From the NCBI GenBank assembly GCA_905171695.1, contig LR991653.1, positions 1,588,150-1,652,149 on the forward strand: a DNA stretch of 64,000 bases. Direction: 5' to 3'. Positions 16,987 to 26,322 of this stretch are shown piece by piece. Numbering within the stretch: the first letter of the stretch is position 1; every line of letters starts with the position of its first letter. The position numbers were made by a program, and so were the translations under genes. This DNA is from Candidatus Methanoperedentaceae archaeon GB37. GTDB taxonomy: Archaea > Halobacteriota > Methanosarcinia > Methanosarcinales > EX4572-44. Below the pieces are notes generated by a model that was not told the DNA's origin, made no database searches, and saw nothing but the letters and a program-made list of their open reading frames with translations.

Positions 16987-18087
16987 TCAGGCACCTTTCA
17001 GTATCTTGAGCGGTAGTGTTGCTGCTGTGAAGAGGAGTATACCGTTTGCTATGATTATGGACTCTTCGCTTGTTATGGATAGTGCTATTCCGCTGAGGAT
17101 TGGTAGTGCTGCAAGCCCGGTGTATGTGCAGGTGTTGAAGATGCCCATCGTGGTTCCACGTTCTGTGGTGAGGTTTGCAACTCCGCTCACAAGTCCCAGC
17201 AGCCCGAGTCCTGTGCCTGCGCCGATCAATGCAAATCCTATCGGGTGAAGTATGGTTATGAGTGCTCCGATCCCTGCCATCAGTATACCTCTTCTCGCGA
17301 CTCTCTCGTGTTCTATCTTCAGGTGTCCTCCGATTATCGAGGTTATCATTGCACCTATGTAGAGAGTTGATAGGTAGATTCCGAGTTCGTTCTTTCCGAT
17401 CTCTTCTGCTGCGTACTCTGGATAGATTGAGATGATCGCACCTGTAGCTCCAAAGAGTATAAAGGCGGTGACCCACACACTTGGAAGTCCTGGTCTTGTG
17501 AGGAGTTCGATCGTTCTCCTCACTTCTCCTCGTGGCCTCTTCTCTGCGCTGTCTCTCTTCTCTCGTTCTTCCGGGAGCTTCCATGTGAGCAGCAGGGGTA
17601 TTATGGAGATGACCGTGAATACTACGATCCCGTTCTTTATGCTCGTCTCTGCAGAGATGCCTGCCACAAAGACGCCTCCTCCAAGCCCGAGGTTCAGGAG
17701 GAAGTTCAGTTCTCCTATGTACTGCTCCTTCTTTTCAAACTCTGCGAGGATTGCGAAGGCAGCCGGGAAGAACGCGGCCGCTCCAAATCCTTCTGTGAAC
17801 CGTGCGAGAAGTATCATCCAGAGGTTATTCGATAGTGTGAGGATGATGCCTGCTGTGAGCGTGAGGACTGCAGCTGTGCGGATGAGCGTGTTGTTACCGC
17901 AGCGGTCTGCAAGGATCCCTGACGGGAGCATGGCGATGAGTGCACCTGTGAAGTAGGCTGAGAAGATCAGACTTGCTGCAATGCTCTCACCCCTTGAGAG
18001 TTCCGGGAGTATCGGGATTGCCGCGTTTGAGAGCGCCATTATGGCGAAGACGAGTGTGTAAAGAGAGAGTCTCTGGAGCAAAACCAC
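16987..18087 (-). CDS. MFS transporter
   Basis: A 366-residue membrane protein of the major facilitator superfamily with about 11-12 hydrophobic helices. The loop 2-3 signature is present as SGILADRCGNN, and helix 4-5 carries RFTEGFGAAAFFPAAFAIL. It lies three bases after surE on the minus strand, so the two are probably co-transcribed. Substrate cannot be told; drug/sugar efflux-type members look similar. Confidence 0.88.
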   Translation of the reverse strand: MVLLQRLSLYTLVFAIMALSNAAIPILPELSRGESIAASLIFSAYFTGALIAMLPSGILADRCGNNTLIRTAAVLTLTAGIILTLSNNLWMILLARFTEGFGAAAFFPAAFAILAEFEKKEQYIGELNFLLNLGLGGGVFVAGISAETSIKNGIVVFTVISIIPLLLTWKLPEEREKRDSAEKRPRGEVRRTIELLTRPGLPSVWVTAFILFGATGAIISIYPEYAAEEIGKNELGIYLSTLYIGAMITSIIGGHLKIEHERVARRGILMAGIGALITILHPIGFALIGAGTGLGLLGLVSGVANLTTERGTTMGIFNTCTYTGLAALPILSGIALSITSEESIIIANGILLFTAATLPLKILKGA

Positions 18088-18090
18088 TAC

Positions 18091-18879
18091 TCACTCTATG
18101 TATCTCTTAAGTTTATCTTTCTCGACTCTCGCTGTTGCATCAAGAGAGAGCGGCGTTACTGAGATGTGCTCGGAGTTGAAGACCGCATTGATATCGGTTC
18201 CAGCTTCATCATCCACGATCAAATCCCCGTTTATCCAGTAGTATGGTCGTCCCCTCGGATCATGGCGCTCCTCAACACCCGTTCGGAATATCTTGCGTGA
18301 GAGCCGTGTAATCTCGATCGGAGTTTCCATCGTCGCATGACGCGGCAGGTTGATATTCAGGAGATCCACACCATCTGGAAGCCCATACGCTAGCACACGT
18401 TTCGCTATCCTCCTCAGTATCTTTATCCCCTCATCAAAGTCATAGTGGTAGCTTCGCAGATCATCGAACTTCTCCCCTTCATCCAGAACCTGAATCGAGA
18501 TCGCGATCGCAGGCACACCATAGCTTGCAGCCTCAAGAGCCGCTCCGATCGTGCCAGAGGTCGTGAGCGCGTCAGTACTGATATTCTCGCCAACATTGAA
18601 TCCCGAGACTACGAGGTCTGGCATCGTCTTCATTATAGAGAATATTCCGATTATCACAGCATCGGTTGGAGTGCCACCGACAGCATACGCTTCAAAGCCA
18701 TCCATCACCGTGTGTGATACCCGCAAGGGCTCGAATATCGATATTGACCTGCCAACACCACTCATCTGCTTGGCAGGTGCAACAACCGTGAGATCTCCTA
18801 ACCCAGAGACTGCCTCAGACGCAGCCCTGAGCCCGACAGCGTACACACCATCATCATTGGTAACGAGAATCCTGGGCAT
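18091..18879 (-). CDS. surE: 5'/3'-nucleotidase SurE
   Basis: SurE, a metal-dependent nucleoside monophosphate phosphatase. The start MPRILVTNDDG at 18879 is chosen because SurE proteins begin exactly there with the metal-binding NDDG; a longer frame to 18933 exists. The second active-site segment is TSGTIGAALEA and the conserved loop GFNVGENIS is present. At 262 residues the length is typical. The hemD gene runs divergently about 100 bases away. Confidence 0.94.
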   Translation of the reverse strand: MPRILVTNDDGVYAVGLRAASEAVSGLGDLTVVAPAKQMSGVGRSISIFEPLRVSHTVMDGFEAYAVGGTPTDAVIIGIFSIMKTMPDLVVSGFNVGENISTDALTTSGTIGAALEAASYGVPAIAISIQVLDEGEKFDDLRSYHYDFDEGIKILRRIAKRVLAYGLPDGVDLLNINLPRHATMETPIEITRLSRKIFRTGVEERHDPRGRPYYWINGDLIVDDEAGTDINAVFNSEHISVTPLSLDATARVEKDKLKRYIE

Positions 18880-18981
18880 CGTCACAAGGAGAGTAGTCCT
18901 CCAATGGATAAAAGCTTGCCCATCTTCTCTCACCCTCTCTATGGAAAGGCTTAACAGTCTCTCGGTTCATCATCTCTCTTT

Positions 18982-19764
18982 ATGTGCGGTGTTGTTGGGA
19001 TTATGCGTCCATCGCGTTATGCTCGTGAGTCGCTTCTCTTTGCAGAGTCTATCGGGCTTGATGCACTCTTGGTTCCGATGATAGAGGTAGAGGAGTATCT
19101 GGACGAGGGTTTTGAGGGTTTTCTTGGGCGGGTCTTCAGGGGGGACTCGGATTATGTGATCTTCACCAGTGTGAATGGTGTTGAGTTCACCTTGAAGAGA
19201 GTAGGTGATGGGATGGAGTTTGTCAGGGCTTTGAATGATCACTCTATGGTTGCAGCGATTGGTCCACGCACGGCAGAGGCACTTGAGAGGGTAGGGGTTC
19301 GCGTCGCTCTGCTCCCGAAGGTCTACAGTTCGAGTGGGCTGCTTGATCTCTTTGAGAGGAGGGTTTCTGGTGGGTGTGTGGAGATTCTTCGGAGCACGCA
19401 CGGTGCGCCCATGCTTGTGGACGAGCTTCTCGCGCGTGGTGCAGAGGTTCATGAGACCTGTGTCTACACGCTCACACGTCCGGTAGGTGAGGAGCAGTAC
19501 GGTCTTCTCAAGAAGGTGCTTGAGGGTGGTGTGGACGGGCTTGCATTCACAAGCACCATGATGGTCCACAACTTCATGAAGACCGCTCTTGAGATCGGGA
19601 TCCTTGATGGGGTTGTGGAACGGATGGGTGAGATATCGGTTGGTGCGATCGGTACTCCAACGGCGAGGACACTTGAGGGCTATGGTGTGAAGGGGATAAT
19701 AGTTCCTGAGAGGTCTCTCTTCAAGGATCTTCTGATGGCACTTAAAGAGAGCATCTCTCGATGA
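18982..19764 (+). CDS. hemD: Uroporphyrinogen-III synthase
   Basis: A 260-residue HemD, which cyclises hydroxymethylbilane to uroporphyrinogen III for siroheme, F430, heme and cobamide synthesis. Recognisable stretches are DYVIFTSVNGVEF, AIGPRTAEALERVGVRV, GLAFTSTMMVHNF and GAIGTPTARTLEGYG. The alternative start MRPSRYARESL lies 7 codons on. It is convergent with the moeA gene, leaving 13 bases between stops. Confidence 0.92.
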   Translation: MCGVVGIMRPSRYARESLLFAESIGLDALLVPMIEVEEYLDEGFEGFLGRVFRGDSDYVIFTSVNGVEFTLKRVGDGMEFVRALNDHSMVAAIGPRTAEALERVGVRVALLPKVYSSSGLLDLFERRVSGGCVEILRSTHGAPMLVDELLARGAEVHETCVYTLTRPVGEEQYGLLKKVLEGGVDGLAFTSTMMVHNFMKTALEIGILDGVVERMGEISVGAIGTPTARTLEGYGVKGIIVPERSLFKDLLMALKESISR

Positions 19765-19777
19765 AGAAGGAGAGTTG

Positions 19778-21685
19778 TCATAGCTCTATCACTTCTCCGC
19801 TTCTCTTGTATGTGGTTATCCCTTCTGGCAGTCTCTTTTTGAGCTTTCTTGATTTCAGGGTTTGGATGATCGAGTCTGCCTGTGGGGTGTTGATGAACTT
19901 CTTTGTTGTGAGGAGGTCGTACTCTTCATCCGCTACTTTGATGAATCGGAGGTTGTTCTTGATCGCTGCTGGTCTTATCCCGATTCCTGCATCTGCCCTA
20001 CCGAGTTTCACCGCTGATGCAACGGCGCTGTGGGTCTTTGCCTGGGTGTGGTAGCCTTTTATCTCTCTTCTTATCTCTTCTGGTTCTCTTCCGTCTTCGA
20101 GTGCTATCTTCTTTATCAGGAGGTCGAGGAGTAGGCGGGTGCCTGAGCCGTTGTTTCGGTTCATTATGGTTCTTCCAATGAGGTCTCTTACGCCTCTAAT
20201 TCCTTCATCCTTTGTGATTATTCCCTGTTCGCGCAGGTATCCTTTGATCAATACTGCGTCTTTTATTCGGTATCGTCTGATCTCTCCTTCGTTGTAGTTT
20301 CCGTCGTGGTCGAGGAGGTGCGTGCCTGCAATGTCGGCGTGATTGTTTCTGATGGCTATGATGCCGCCTGTGGATCCTGTGTTTATGATGCGCATGGTGT
20401 AGGGTATCAGGTCCTCAACGACGTCGAGTCCTGGGCAGTGGCTGCCGATGAAGAGAATGTCTGGTGTTTTGATCTGCGAGAAGAGTTGTACTTCCACGCT
20501 CGTTCCAGCCTCGATAATCTCGGTCGTGGATGGTATGTGGATGAAACCGTCTGCGTGGGCGAGGCTTGTGATCGCACCTGATCCTTTGTCTGCCAGATAA
20601 GCGTTCTCTCGTGCGATTATCACTGGGAGGAGTTCTTCTCTCCCGCTTGTTTGAATCGTCGTTGCGAGTCGAGCTCTTGTCGTATTCTGGGCTCTGGTCT
20701 CTGCGAGGCTTCTCTGGATTGTCTCTGCGATGAAGTGGTTGAAGATTGTGAGGGCTGATGTTGGATATCCTGGAAGCCCGATTATCGGTGTTTCGTTGAT
20801 GATTCCGAGCATTGCGGGTTTCCCTGGTCTTATGTTTATCCCGTGGAAGATGAGTTCTCCTTCATCTGCTATTATCTGGTAGATGATGTCACCGCTTCCT
20901 GCCGAGGTGCTTCCTGATGTGAGCACGAGATCGCACTCATCTGCCGCCTCTCTGATGGCTTCTCTCATAATCTCGTGGTTGTCAGGTATGATCGGGTAGA
21001 CCCGTGGTGTTGCGCCGCACTCCAAGAGGGCTGCTCTGATGGTGTAGGTGTTGGTGTCATATATATGTGCCTCTGGGAGTGTTTCTCCTGGTGGTGTGAG
21101 CTCGTCTCCTGTTGAGATCAGACCCGCGACCAGACTCTTTACCATGACCTCTCTCTTTCCGATCGCTGCAAGCACACCGATCTCGCGTGGCGTAAGCCGT
21201 GTACCGGCTCGCAATACTCGCTCTCCCACCATCATGTCTGTTCCTGCATGCATCGTGTTCTCGTTGACTGCAACGGGTCTTTTGATCGCTACAAACCCGT
21301 CCTCGATAGCCTCCTCTGTATCCTCGACCATCACAACAGCGTCTGCGCCTCTCGGCATTGGAGCCCCTGTTCCAACCTCGATTGCCTCTCCCTTCCTGAT
21401 CTCTCTCTTGGATACTCTGCCGGGGTGTATGGCATCGATCACACGGAGTTTCACAGGGATGTCTTCGCGTGCTCGGTAGGTCTCTTCTGCCTTGAGAGCG
21501 TATCCGTCCACGCTTGCACGGTCGAATGGCGGGACGTCTATCATGGTTGTGATATCCTCTGCAAGGACTCTTCCACTGGCTTCTTCAAGTGGGACTCTCG
21601 TGGTTCTCGTCTTGAGCTGGATTTTTGATAGTATCTCTCTTGCCTCTCTCGCACTTATGAGTCCTCTGAACTCTTTTCTCATCAC
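19778..21685 (-). CDS. moeA: MoeA-type molybdopterin biosynthesis protein with PBP domain
   Basis: A 635-residue fusion. Residues 1-405 are MoeA (molybdate/tungstate insertion into molybdopterin), with GTGAPMPRGADAVVMVEDT, LTSGSTSAGSGDIIYQ and LPGYPTSALTIFNHF. Residues 410-635 are a periplasmic-binding-protein-like domain (GSHCPGLDVVEDLIP, STGGIIAIRNNHADIAGTHL, NRNNGSGTRLLLD), which probably binds molybdate, tungstate or a related effector. This fusion is known in archaea. The product serves formylmethanofuran and other Mo/W dehydrogenases. Confidence 0.94.
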   Translation of the reverse strand: MMRKEFRGLISAREAREILSKIQLKTRTTRVPLEEASGRVLAEDITTMIDVPPFDRASVDGYALKAEETYRAREDIPVKLRVIDAIHPGRVSKREIRKGEAIEVGTGAPMPRGADAVVMVEDTEEAIEDGFVAIKRPVAVNENTMHAGTDMMVGERVLRAGTRLTPREIGVLAAIGKREVMVKSLVAGLISTGDELTPPGETLPEAHIYDTNTYTIRAALLECGATPRVYPIIPDNHEIMREAIREAADECDLVLTSGSTSAGSGDIIYQIIADEGELIFHGINIRPGKPAMLGIINETPIIGLPGYPTSALTIFNHFIAETIQRSLAETRAQNTTRARLATTIQTSGREELLPVIIARENAYLADKGSGAITSLAHADGFIHIPSTTEIIEAGTSVEVQLFSQIKTPDILFIGSHCPGLDVVEDLIPYTMRIINTGSTGGIIAIRNNHADIAGTHLLDHDGNYNEGEIRRYRIKDAVLIKGYLREQGIITKDEGIRGVRDLIGRTIMNRNNGSGTRLLLDLLIKKIALEDGREPEEIRREIKGYHTQAKTHSAVASAVKLGRADAGIGIRPAAIKNNLRFIKVADEEYDLLTTKKFINTPQADSIIQTLKSRKLKKRLPEGITTYKRSGEVIEL

Positions 21686-21753
21686 TCGATCCTCTCAACG
21701 GTCGATGGTTTATCCTTTTAGGAAGAGTTCTTCTGGTTAAAAAGCTTCTCTTT

Positions 21754-22209
21754 TTATCGTTGTTTGTAGGGTGAGGTCAGTCTGGTGAGTGTTGGTTCAA
21801 GTGTTGTTCTGATTCTATGGATGAATGTTGGTTTTCGTGCGCTCTGCGGTCTATCCACTGCTGTGAGGATGGGTTTTAGGCTTACTTTGTGTGTCCTTCT
21901 GGTATTCTCTTCTCGATCTTTTTGTGTTGTTATCTTCCCTACTTTTACTTTTTTCCCACTCTGTTTGATGGTTTTTTTACCAATGCCTCTTGTTATGTCG
22001 TGTTGTTTTCTGTATGCTCCTTCGCTTTTGCCTTTTTCATAACATTCTTTGATGATCTTGAGTGCTATTCCGAGTTTCTCTCCCTCTGTTTGTATCCTTC
22101 TATATTCTCGATGTACCCATCCAACCTCTGAATGGCTGAAGTACCCTACCTCCTGACCGAGTTTGTACACCTTTTCGAGTAGTTTCTTCTTCCCATCTCT
22201 GGATGACAT
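21754..22209 (-). CDS. Basic hypothetical protein
   Basis: A 151-residue, strongly basic protein. An N-terminal helical region (KKLLEKVYKLGQEVGYFSHSE) is followed by a lysine/arginine-rich, low-hydrophobicity C-terminal half (RKQHDITRGIGKKTIKQSGK and KPTFIHRIRTTLEPTLTRLT). No family is recognised; nucleic-acid binding is possible from charge alone. It follows the KaiC-like gene by 26 bases on the minus strand. Confidence 0.6.
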   Translation of the reverse strand: MSSRDGKKKLLEKVYKLGQEVGYFSHSEVGWVHREYRRIQTEGEKLGIALKIIKECYEKGKSEGAYRKQHDITRGIGKKTIKQSGKKVKVGKITTQKDREENTRRTHKVSLKPILTAVDRPQSARKPTFIHRIRTTLEPTLTRLTSPYKQR

Positions 22210-22235
22210 GGCACATTTATAATATTTTTATAATA

Positions 22236-23000
22236 TTACATCTTGTTCAGTACACTCAAGCCTGCGTCGCCGAACTCGATTCGTCGCATGTCGCAGTCAT
22301 GTTTGGTGCCACGCATCTTTATCACCTGGATTGCACGCTTCATCGTGTTCGACTCTTCATCAAGGAAGTTGTGCAGGAATATTACACCGTTTGAGACGAA
22401 CTGTTCCACTGTGTAGGAGTGTGGGTTTGTCATCTCTGAGAGGATGATGGTTGTGCATCCCAGGTTTTTGATGTTTCGTATGAAGTGGGTTATCGATTTC
22501 TCTTCTGCTGCGGGGTGTTCTGCTGTGAAGCGGATGGATGAGAGAGAGTCGATGACGAGCCGTTTTGCCTTGTACTTCGTCACGTACTTGTGGATCTCTT
22601 TGAAGACCGATGCTGGTGTCGGCGGCTCTGGCTCAGAGCTTAACTCTATTTGCGCCTGATAATCTGTTGTGATTATATTCTGCCCACTCTCGAGGTAGTT
22701 GTATGCCATTGTTGGGCCAAGATCGACGAACTGCAGCTTTTCGAGCTTCATAAGCCCGAAGATGTTGAAGGAGTAGTTTGACATGTCGTCCATGATCGTC
22801 TCTGCAGGCTCGCTCAGTGTGATGTATAGCCCTGGTTCGCCCTTTATGCCACCGTGTGCCAGGAACTGAACCCCGAAGGTGGTCTTGCCAGATCCTGGCG
22901 GTCCTGATACCAGATAGACGCGTCCAGGGAGAAAACCCCCTTGGATCAATCCATCGAAGCCGTGAATCCCGGTTGTCACTCTCTTCCTCTGTTCCACCAT
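22236..23000 (-). CDS. KaiC-like single-domain RecA ATPase
   Basis: A 254-residue KaiC/GvpD-family ATPase. Walker A is SGPPGSGKTT, Walker B is RLVIDSLSSI and the core continues with GCTTIILSEM. The start MVEQRKRVTTGIHGFD at 23000 is chosen because the longer frame would run into cofD. Archaeal single-domain members are linked to signalling and taxis, but no motility genes are nearby. It lies 37 bases after cofD on the same strand. Confidence 0.87.
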   Translation of the reverse strand: MVEQRKRVTTGIHGFDGLIQGGFLPGRVYLVSGPPGSGKTTFGVQFLAHGGIKGEPGLYITLSEPAETIMDDMSNYSFNIFGLMKLEKLQFVDLGPTMAYNYLESGQNIITTDYQAQIELSSEPEPPTPASVFKEIHKYVTKYKAKRLVIDSLSSIRFTAEHPAAEEKSITHFIRNIKNLGCTTIILSEMTNPHSYTVEQFVSNGVIFLHNFLDEESNTMKRAIQVIKMRGTKHDCDMRRIEFGDAGLSVLNKM

Positions 23001-23037
23001 ACCAAATCCATCATTACTATTATCACCACATAGATAT

Positions 23038-23952
23038 TTAAACGTTCCTATCAATCTCACAGATGATCCTTCTCCCAAGCTCCACACTCACTTCAAGAGA
23101 CGTCATCAGCGTATCAGCCACAACCACCGGGAGATCGAACTCGTCAGGAGAGACTCCATCCCGCAGATCGACCACGAAGAGATCGAGGATATCACCATAA
23201 TACTCTGCAACACCACGACTCGATACACTATAGCCCTCAGAAGAGAGGAGCTTTCCTGCTGGACCGCTCACAGGCTCACAACCAACGATCGGACTCACAG
23301 CCAGAACAAACCTTTCACGAAGGAGAGACCTGACGCCCCGCAGACTCAGGATCGGACCGATGCTTGTTACAGGATTGCTCGGGCCTATAACGACCGAATC
23401 GGAAGATCTGATCGCATCCATCACCTCTGCTGTCGGACTGGCATCATCCAGTCCCTTGATCAGAACACCATCGACCCGTGGAGTCCCGTGCCTCACAACC
23501 CAGAACTCCTGAAAGTGGATGAGACCCGAGTCGGTCGCAATCATGGTGGCGAGAGGGTCGTTACTCATCGGAAGGACTCTTGCTCTCACACCCATCCGTG
23601 ATGCAAGTATCTCTGTAGCCTCGGTCAGGCTCTTACCCTCACGGATCAGGTTGCTTCGCAGCACATGGGTGGCACGGTCGATGTCACCGATCATCATCCT
23701 CTCATCACAACCGAGCCGCATAAGAGCATCGTGCGTATGATAAGTATCATTCTTAACACCCCACCACCGTTCATCATCGATGATCCCGGAGAATAGGTAG
23801 AGCAGGGTGTCGATGTCAGGGCAGATTAGATTTCCTGAAACCCATGTATCCTCTGCAGTATTAACGATTACAGTAATATCCTCATCAGGTATCAGCTTCC
23901 TTACGCCCTGAATGAGCTTCGGAGTCCCGGTACCGCCAGAAAGAAAGAGCAC
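23038..23952 (-). CDS. cofD: 2-phospho-L-lactate transferase
   Basis: CofD, which joins the lactyl-2-phospho group to FO to form F420-0. At 304 residues it is of usual length. Signatures are LSGGTGTPKLIQG at the N-terminus, VNTAEDTWVSGNLICPDIDT, and GPSNPVTSIGPIL in the nucleotide-binding region. F420 is the main hydride carrier of methanogens, ANME archaea and relatives, in keeping with the F420 flavoprotein at 1.8 kb. Confidence 0.95.
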   Translation of the reverse strand: MLFLSGGTGTPKLIQGVRKLIPDEDITVIVNTAEDTWVSGNLICPDIDTLLYLFSGIIDDERWWGVKNDTYHTHDALMRLGCDERMMIGDIDRATHVLRSNLIREGKSLTEATEILASRMGVRARVLPMSNDPLATMIATDSGLIHFQEFWVVRHGTPRVDGVLIKGLDDASPTAEVMDAIRSSDSVVIGPSNPVTSIGPILSLRGVRSLLRERFVLAVSPIVGCEPVSGPAGKLLSSEGYSVSSRGVAEYYGDILDLFVVDLRDGVSPDEFDLPVVVADTLMTSLEVSVELGRRIICEIDRNV

Positions 23953-24019
23953 ACTACCCCCTAACTAAAGTTATTGTGATATGTTGTGCGATTTAAGACT
24001 CGCAGGAAAGTTTAAAGAT

Positions 24020-24274
24020 CTATTCAAGGACCGCCCACTGAAGATGCGCAAACCTGTCCCTCTGATCCTCTTCAACCTTCTTTGCTTCGTCCTTTATCTT
24101 GATATTCTTCTCTTCAAGAGCTTTTTTAAGCTCATCCATCCGCTCATCGTCCATATTCAGATGTATAACACTTCTATCGTTTATAACCTTAACCCTGCCT
24201 TCATTGATTGTTATCTCTCGCACGCTTGAGATTGTGGTTGAGGCACGTTCACAGAACTGATTGTAATAACTCAA
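24020..24274 (-). CDS. Small hypothetical protein after the pst genes
   Basis: An 84-residue protein from a TTG start that overlaps the end of the preceding 55-residue gene by 26 bases. The C-terminal half is a charged helix (DERMDELKKALEEKNIKIKD). The beta-strand-rich N-terminal half reads SVREITINEGRVKVIND. No family is recognised. Position suggests translational coupling in the phosphate-transport transcript. Confidence 0.5.
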   Translation of the reverse strand: MSYYNQFCERASTTISSVREITINEGRVKVINDRSVIHLNMDDERMDELKKALEEKNIKIKDEAKKVEEDQRDRFAHLQWAVLE

Positions 24275-24416
24275 TTCCCGCCCTGATCCTCATCTCTACA
24301 TCGGTTATGATCTGGTCAAAGACCGGGAGCGCTCTTTCTATCCAGAGCGGTGTAGTGATCACGACAAACCCTAAGATAAAGACGATCATTGCGAGAATTG
24401 CATGCTTCGACCTCAC
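24249..24416 (-). CDS. Small single-pass membrane peptide in the pst operon
   Basis: A 55-residue reading frame from GTG at 24416, 7 bases after the pstA stop. It encodes VRSKH, one membrane segment (AILAMIVFILGFVVITTPL) and a short amphipathic tail. The next gene starts inside its 3' end. The tight spacing and clean hydrophobic helix argue that it is real. Its role is unknown; a small regulator or assembly factor of the phosphate transporter is a guess. Confidence 0.55.
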   Translation of the reverse strand: MRSKHAILAMIVFILGFVVITTPLWIERALPVFDQIITDVEMRIRAGIELLQSVL

Positions 24417-24423
24417 TTCCTAG

Positions 24424-25296
24424 TCACCACTCCAATCTCCTCTGATATCTGTTGCGCAGGATGATAGCTGTTGCGTTCATCGTCAAGAGGAACGCCATGA
24501 GGACGATGATACCTGCTGCTGCAAGGCTCGCAAACTCTTCCTGCGGTCTTCCCACCCAGCTGAATATCTGGATCGGGAGGGCTGTGAACGGATCGAGAGG
24601 CGTCCGTGGTACGAACGCCACGAAGCTGAGAGCGCCGACCATTATCAGTGGCGCCGTCTCTCCAAGCGCACGCGAGAGCGCGAGAATGTTCCCTGTGAGA
24701 ATCCATGGGCGTGCTGCCGGGAGTACCTGATGGCGAATCGTCTGCCAGCGGGTTGCACCAAGCGCATACGATGCCTCTCTGATCGATTTCGGAACTGCCC
24801 TCAACGCTTCCTGGCTTGAGATTATTATTATTGGAAGTATCAGGAGTGCCATTGTGAGAGCACCTGCCAAAAGGCTTCTGCCGAGAAGGAGAGTCCGAAC
24901 AAAGAGCGTCAGACCGAGTATGCCGTAGACGATGCTCGGAACACCTGCCAGATTGGATATGTTGATCTCAATGATCTTCGTAAGACGGTTTTTCGGAGCA
25001 TACTCCTCGAGATATATCGCTGCGCCAACACCAATCGGCACCGCAAAAGCGGCTGTTAGAAGTATTAACCAGATCGAACCAAAGAGCGCTGATTTTATCC
25101 CGGCACGCTCTGGAAAGCGCGAGGGAAAACTTGTGAGGAAGTCCCAGCTCAGCCATGGAAGACCTCTCGTGAAGACGTCCCAAAGCAGGAGAAAGAGGAG
25201 GAGAACACCCACCATCGTCGAGATGAAGCAGACGATCGTGAAGAGCCGATCCTTCAACCACCGCCCATCCTGCAGCTTCCACGACTCAACTCTCAA
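24424..25296 (-). CDS. pstA: Phosphate ABC transporter permease PstA
   Basis: A 290-residue inner-membrane permease with six hydrophobic segments. The EAA-type cytoplasmic loop that contacts the ATPase is seen around [20 protein letters not shown]. The N-terminus overlaps the pstC stop by 4 bases. With PstC it forms the phosphate channel. The genes for PstS and PstB are not in the window. Confidence 0.92.
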   Translation of the reverse strand: MRVESWKLQDGRWLKDRLFTIVCFISTMVGVLLLFLLLWDVFTRGLPWLSWDFLTSFPSRFPERAGIKSALFGSIWLILLTAAFAVPIGVGAAIYLEEYAPKNRLTKIIEINISNLAGVPSIVYGILGLTLFVRTLLLGRSLLAGALTMALLILPIIIISSQEALRAVPKSIREASYALGATRWQTIRHQVLPAARPWILTGNILALSRALGETAPLIMVGALSFVAFVPRTPLDPFTALPIQIFSWVGRPQEEFASLAAAGIIVLMAFLLTMNATAIILRNRYQRRLEW

Positions 25297-26183
25297 TCAT
25301 ACACCTCCTGATAGCGCGACCGTATCCACTGACTGAAGATGTTCATCACAAGCGTCATGGTGAAGAGCACCATGCCTATCACAAAGATCGTCTTGTAAGC
25401 GACACTCCCGGCAGGCGTGTCACCAAGACTCACCTGAACGATGTAAGCCGTCATCGTCTGGATGCTCTCAAAGAAGTTCAGCGTCATAACAGGTGTTGCA
25501 CCTGCGGCAAGCGTCACAGCCATCGTCTCCCCAATAGCCCTTGAGACTGCGAGGATGAAAGAGGCGAGTATGCCTGAGAGCGCAGACGGCACAACCACCT
25601 TCGTTGTCACCTCGTACTTGGTCGAACCGAGCGCGTAAGCACCCTCTCGAAGAGAACGCGGCACACTCCTGAGAGCGTCCTCGCTCAGGCTAGAAACCAT
25701 CGGCAGGATCATTATCCCAACCACGATACACGCACTCGCCGCATTGAAGATATCAGTCTCAGGAAGAACTCTCCTGATGAGCGGTGTTACGAACGTCACA
25801 GCAAAGTACCCATAGACTATCGTTGGCACGCCTGCAAGAATCTCCAGAAGAGGCTTCAAGAGACTGCGTACACGCTCGTGAGCATACTCACTTAAATATA
25901 CAGCACTTGAAATGCCGAGTGGGAGCGCAATGATACTTGAACCGATGGCTACAAGGAGCGTGCCATTGACGAGCGGAAGCACGCCAAACCGCGGCGGCGT
26001 GAACATGGGAGACCACCGTGTCCCAAAGAGAAACTCGAAGACACTCACATCCCTAAAGAACGAAAGAGTCTCAGAGAGAAGTATGAAGACGATACCGATC
26101 GTAACAAAGATGGAGAGGGCTGCATAGAGAAAGAGAATGTGCTCGATCAATCGCTCCTTCAGCTTACTATAGCCATTCACCAT
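25293..26183 (-). CDS. pstC: Phosphate ABC transporter permease PstC
   Basis: About 296 residues from the ATG at 26183 ([20 protein letters not shown]); a longer frame to 26237 exists. Six membrane segments and the EAA loop [20 protein letters not shown] identify PstC. It is the first gene of the minus-strand pstC-pstA-small-gene group and diverges from pheT. A pstS gene would normally come just before it but is absent here. Confidence 0.92.
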   Translation of the reverse strand: MVNGYSKLKERLIEHILFLYAALSIFVTIGIVFILLSETLSFFRDVSVFEFLFGTRWSPMFTPPRFGVLPLVNGTLLVAIGSSIIALPLGISSAVYLSEYAHERVRSLLKPLLEILAGVPTIVYGYFAVTFVTPLIRRVLPETDIFNAASACIVVGIMILPMVSSLSEDALRSVPRSLREGAYALGSTKYEVTTKVVVPSALSGILASFILAVSRAIGETMAVTLAAGATPVMTLNFFESIQTMTAYIVQVSLGDTPAGSVAYKTIFVIGMVLFTMTLVMNIFSQWIRSRYQEVYD

Positions 26184-26322
26184 TCGTGCACACAACCAGC
26201 CCAACAACTCTACCTCCCTGCACAAATACGTTTTCAAAAGCCACTCTCTCTGTGGGGGTAGGCTTATCTGGGGTGGGCGTCTTTTACTGGTTTAAAGAGA
26301 TACTCTTTGAAGAGGGGTTCTT

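Noticed and set aside
16898-17584. Long basic minus-strand reading frame (228 codons)
   Set aside because: It lies wholly within the MFS transporter and NrpR 3' region in another frame, is rich in Arg/Thr/His as shadow frames are, and has no family match.
18970-19569. 199-codon minus-strand frame opposite hemD
   Set aside because: Antisense shadow of a clear hemD gene.
23001-23087. 29-codon N-terminal extension of the KaiC-like gene
   Set aside because: It overlaps cofD, has no family similarity and the downstream ATG gives the usual length.
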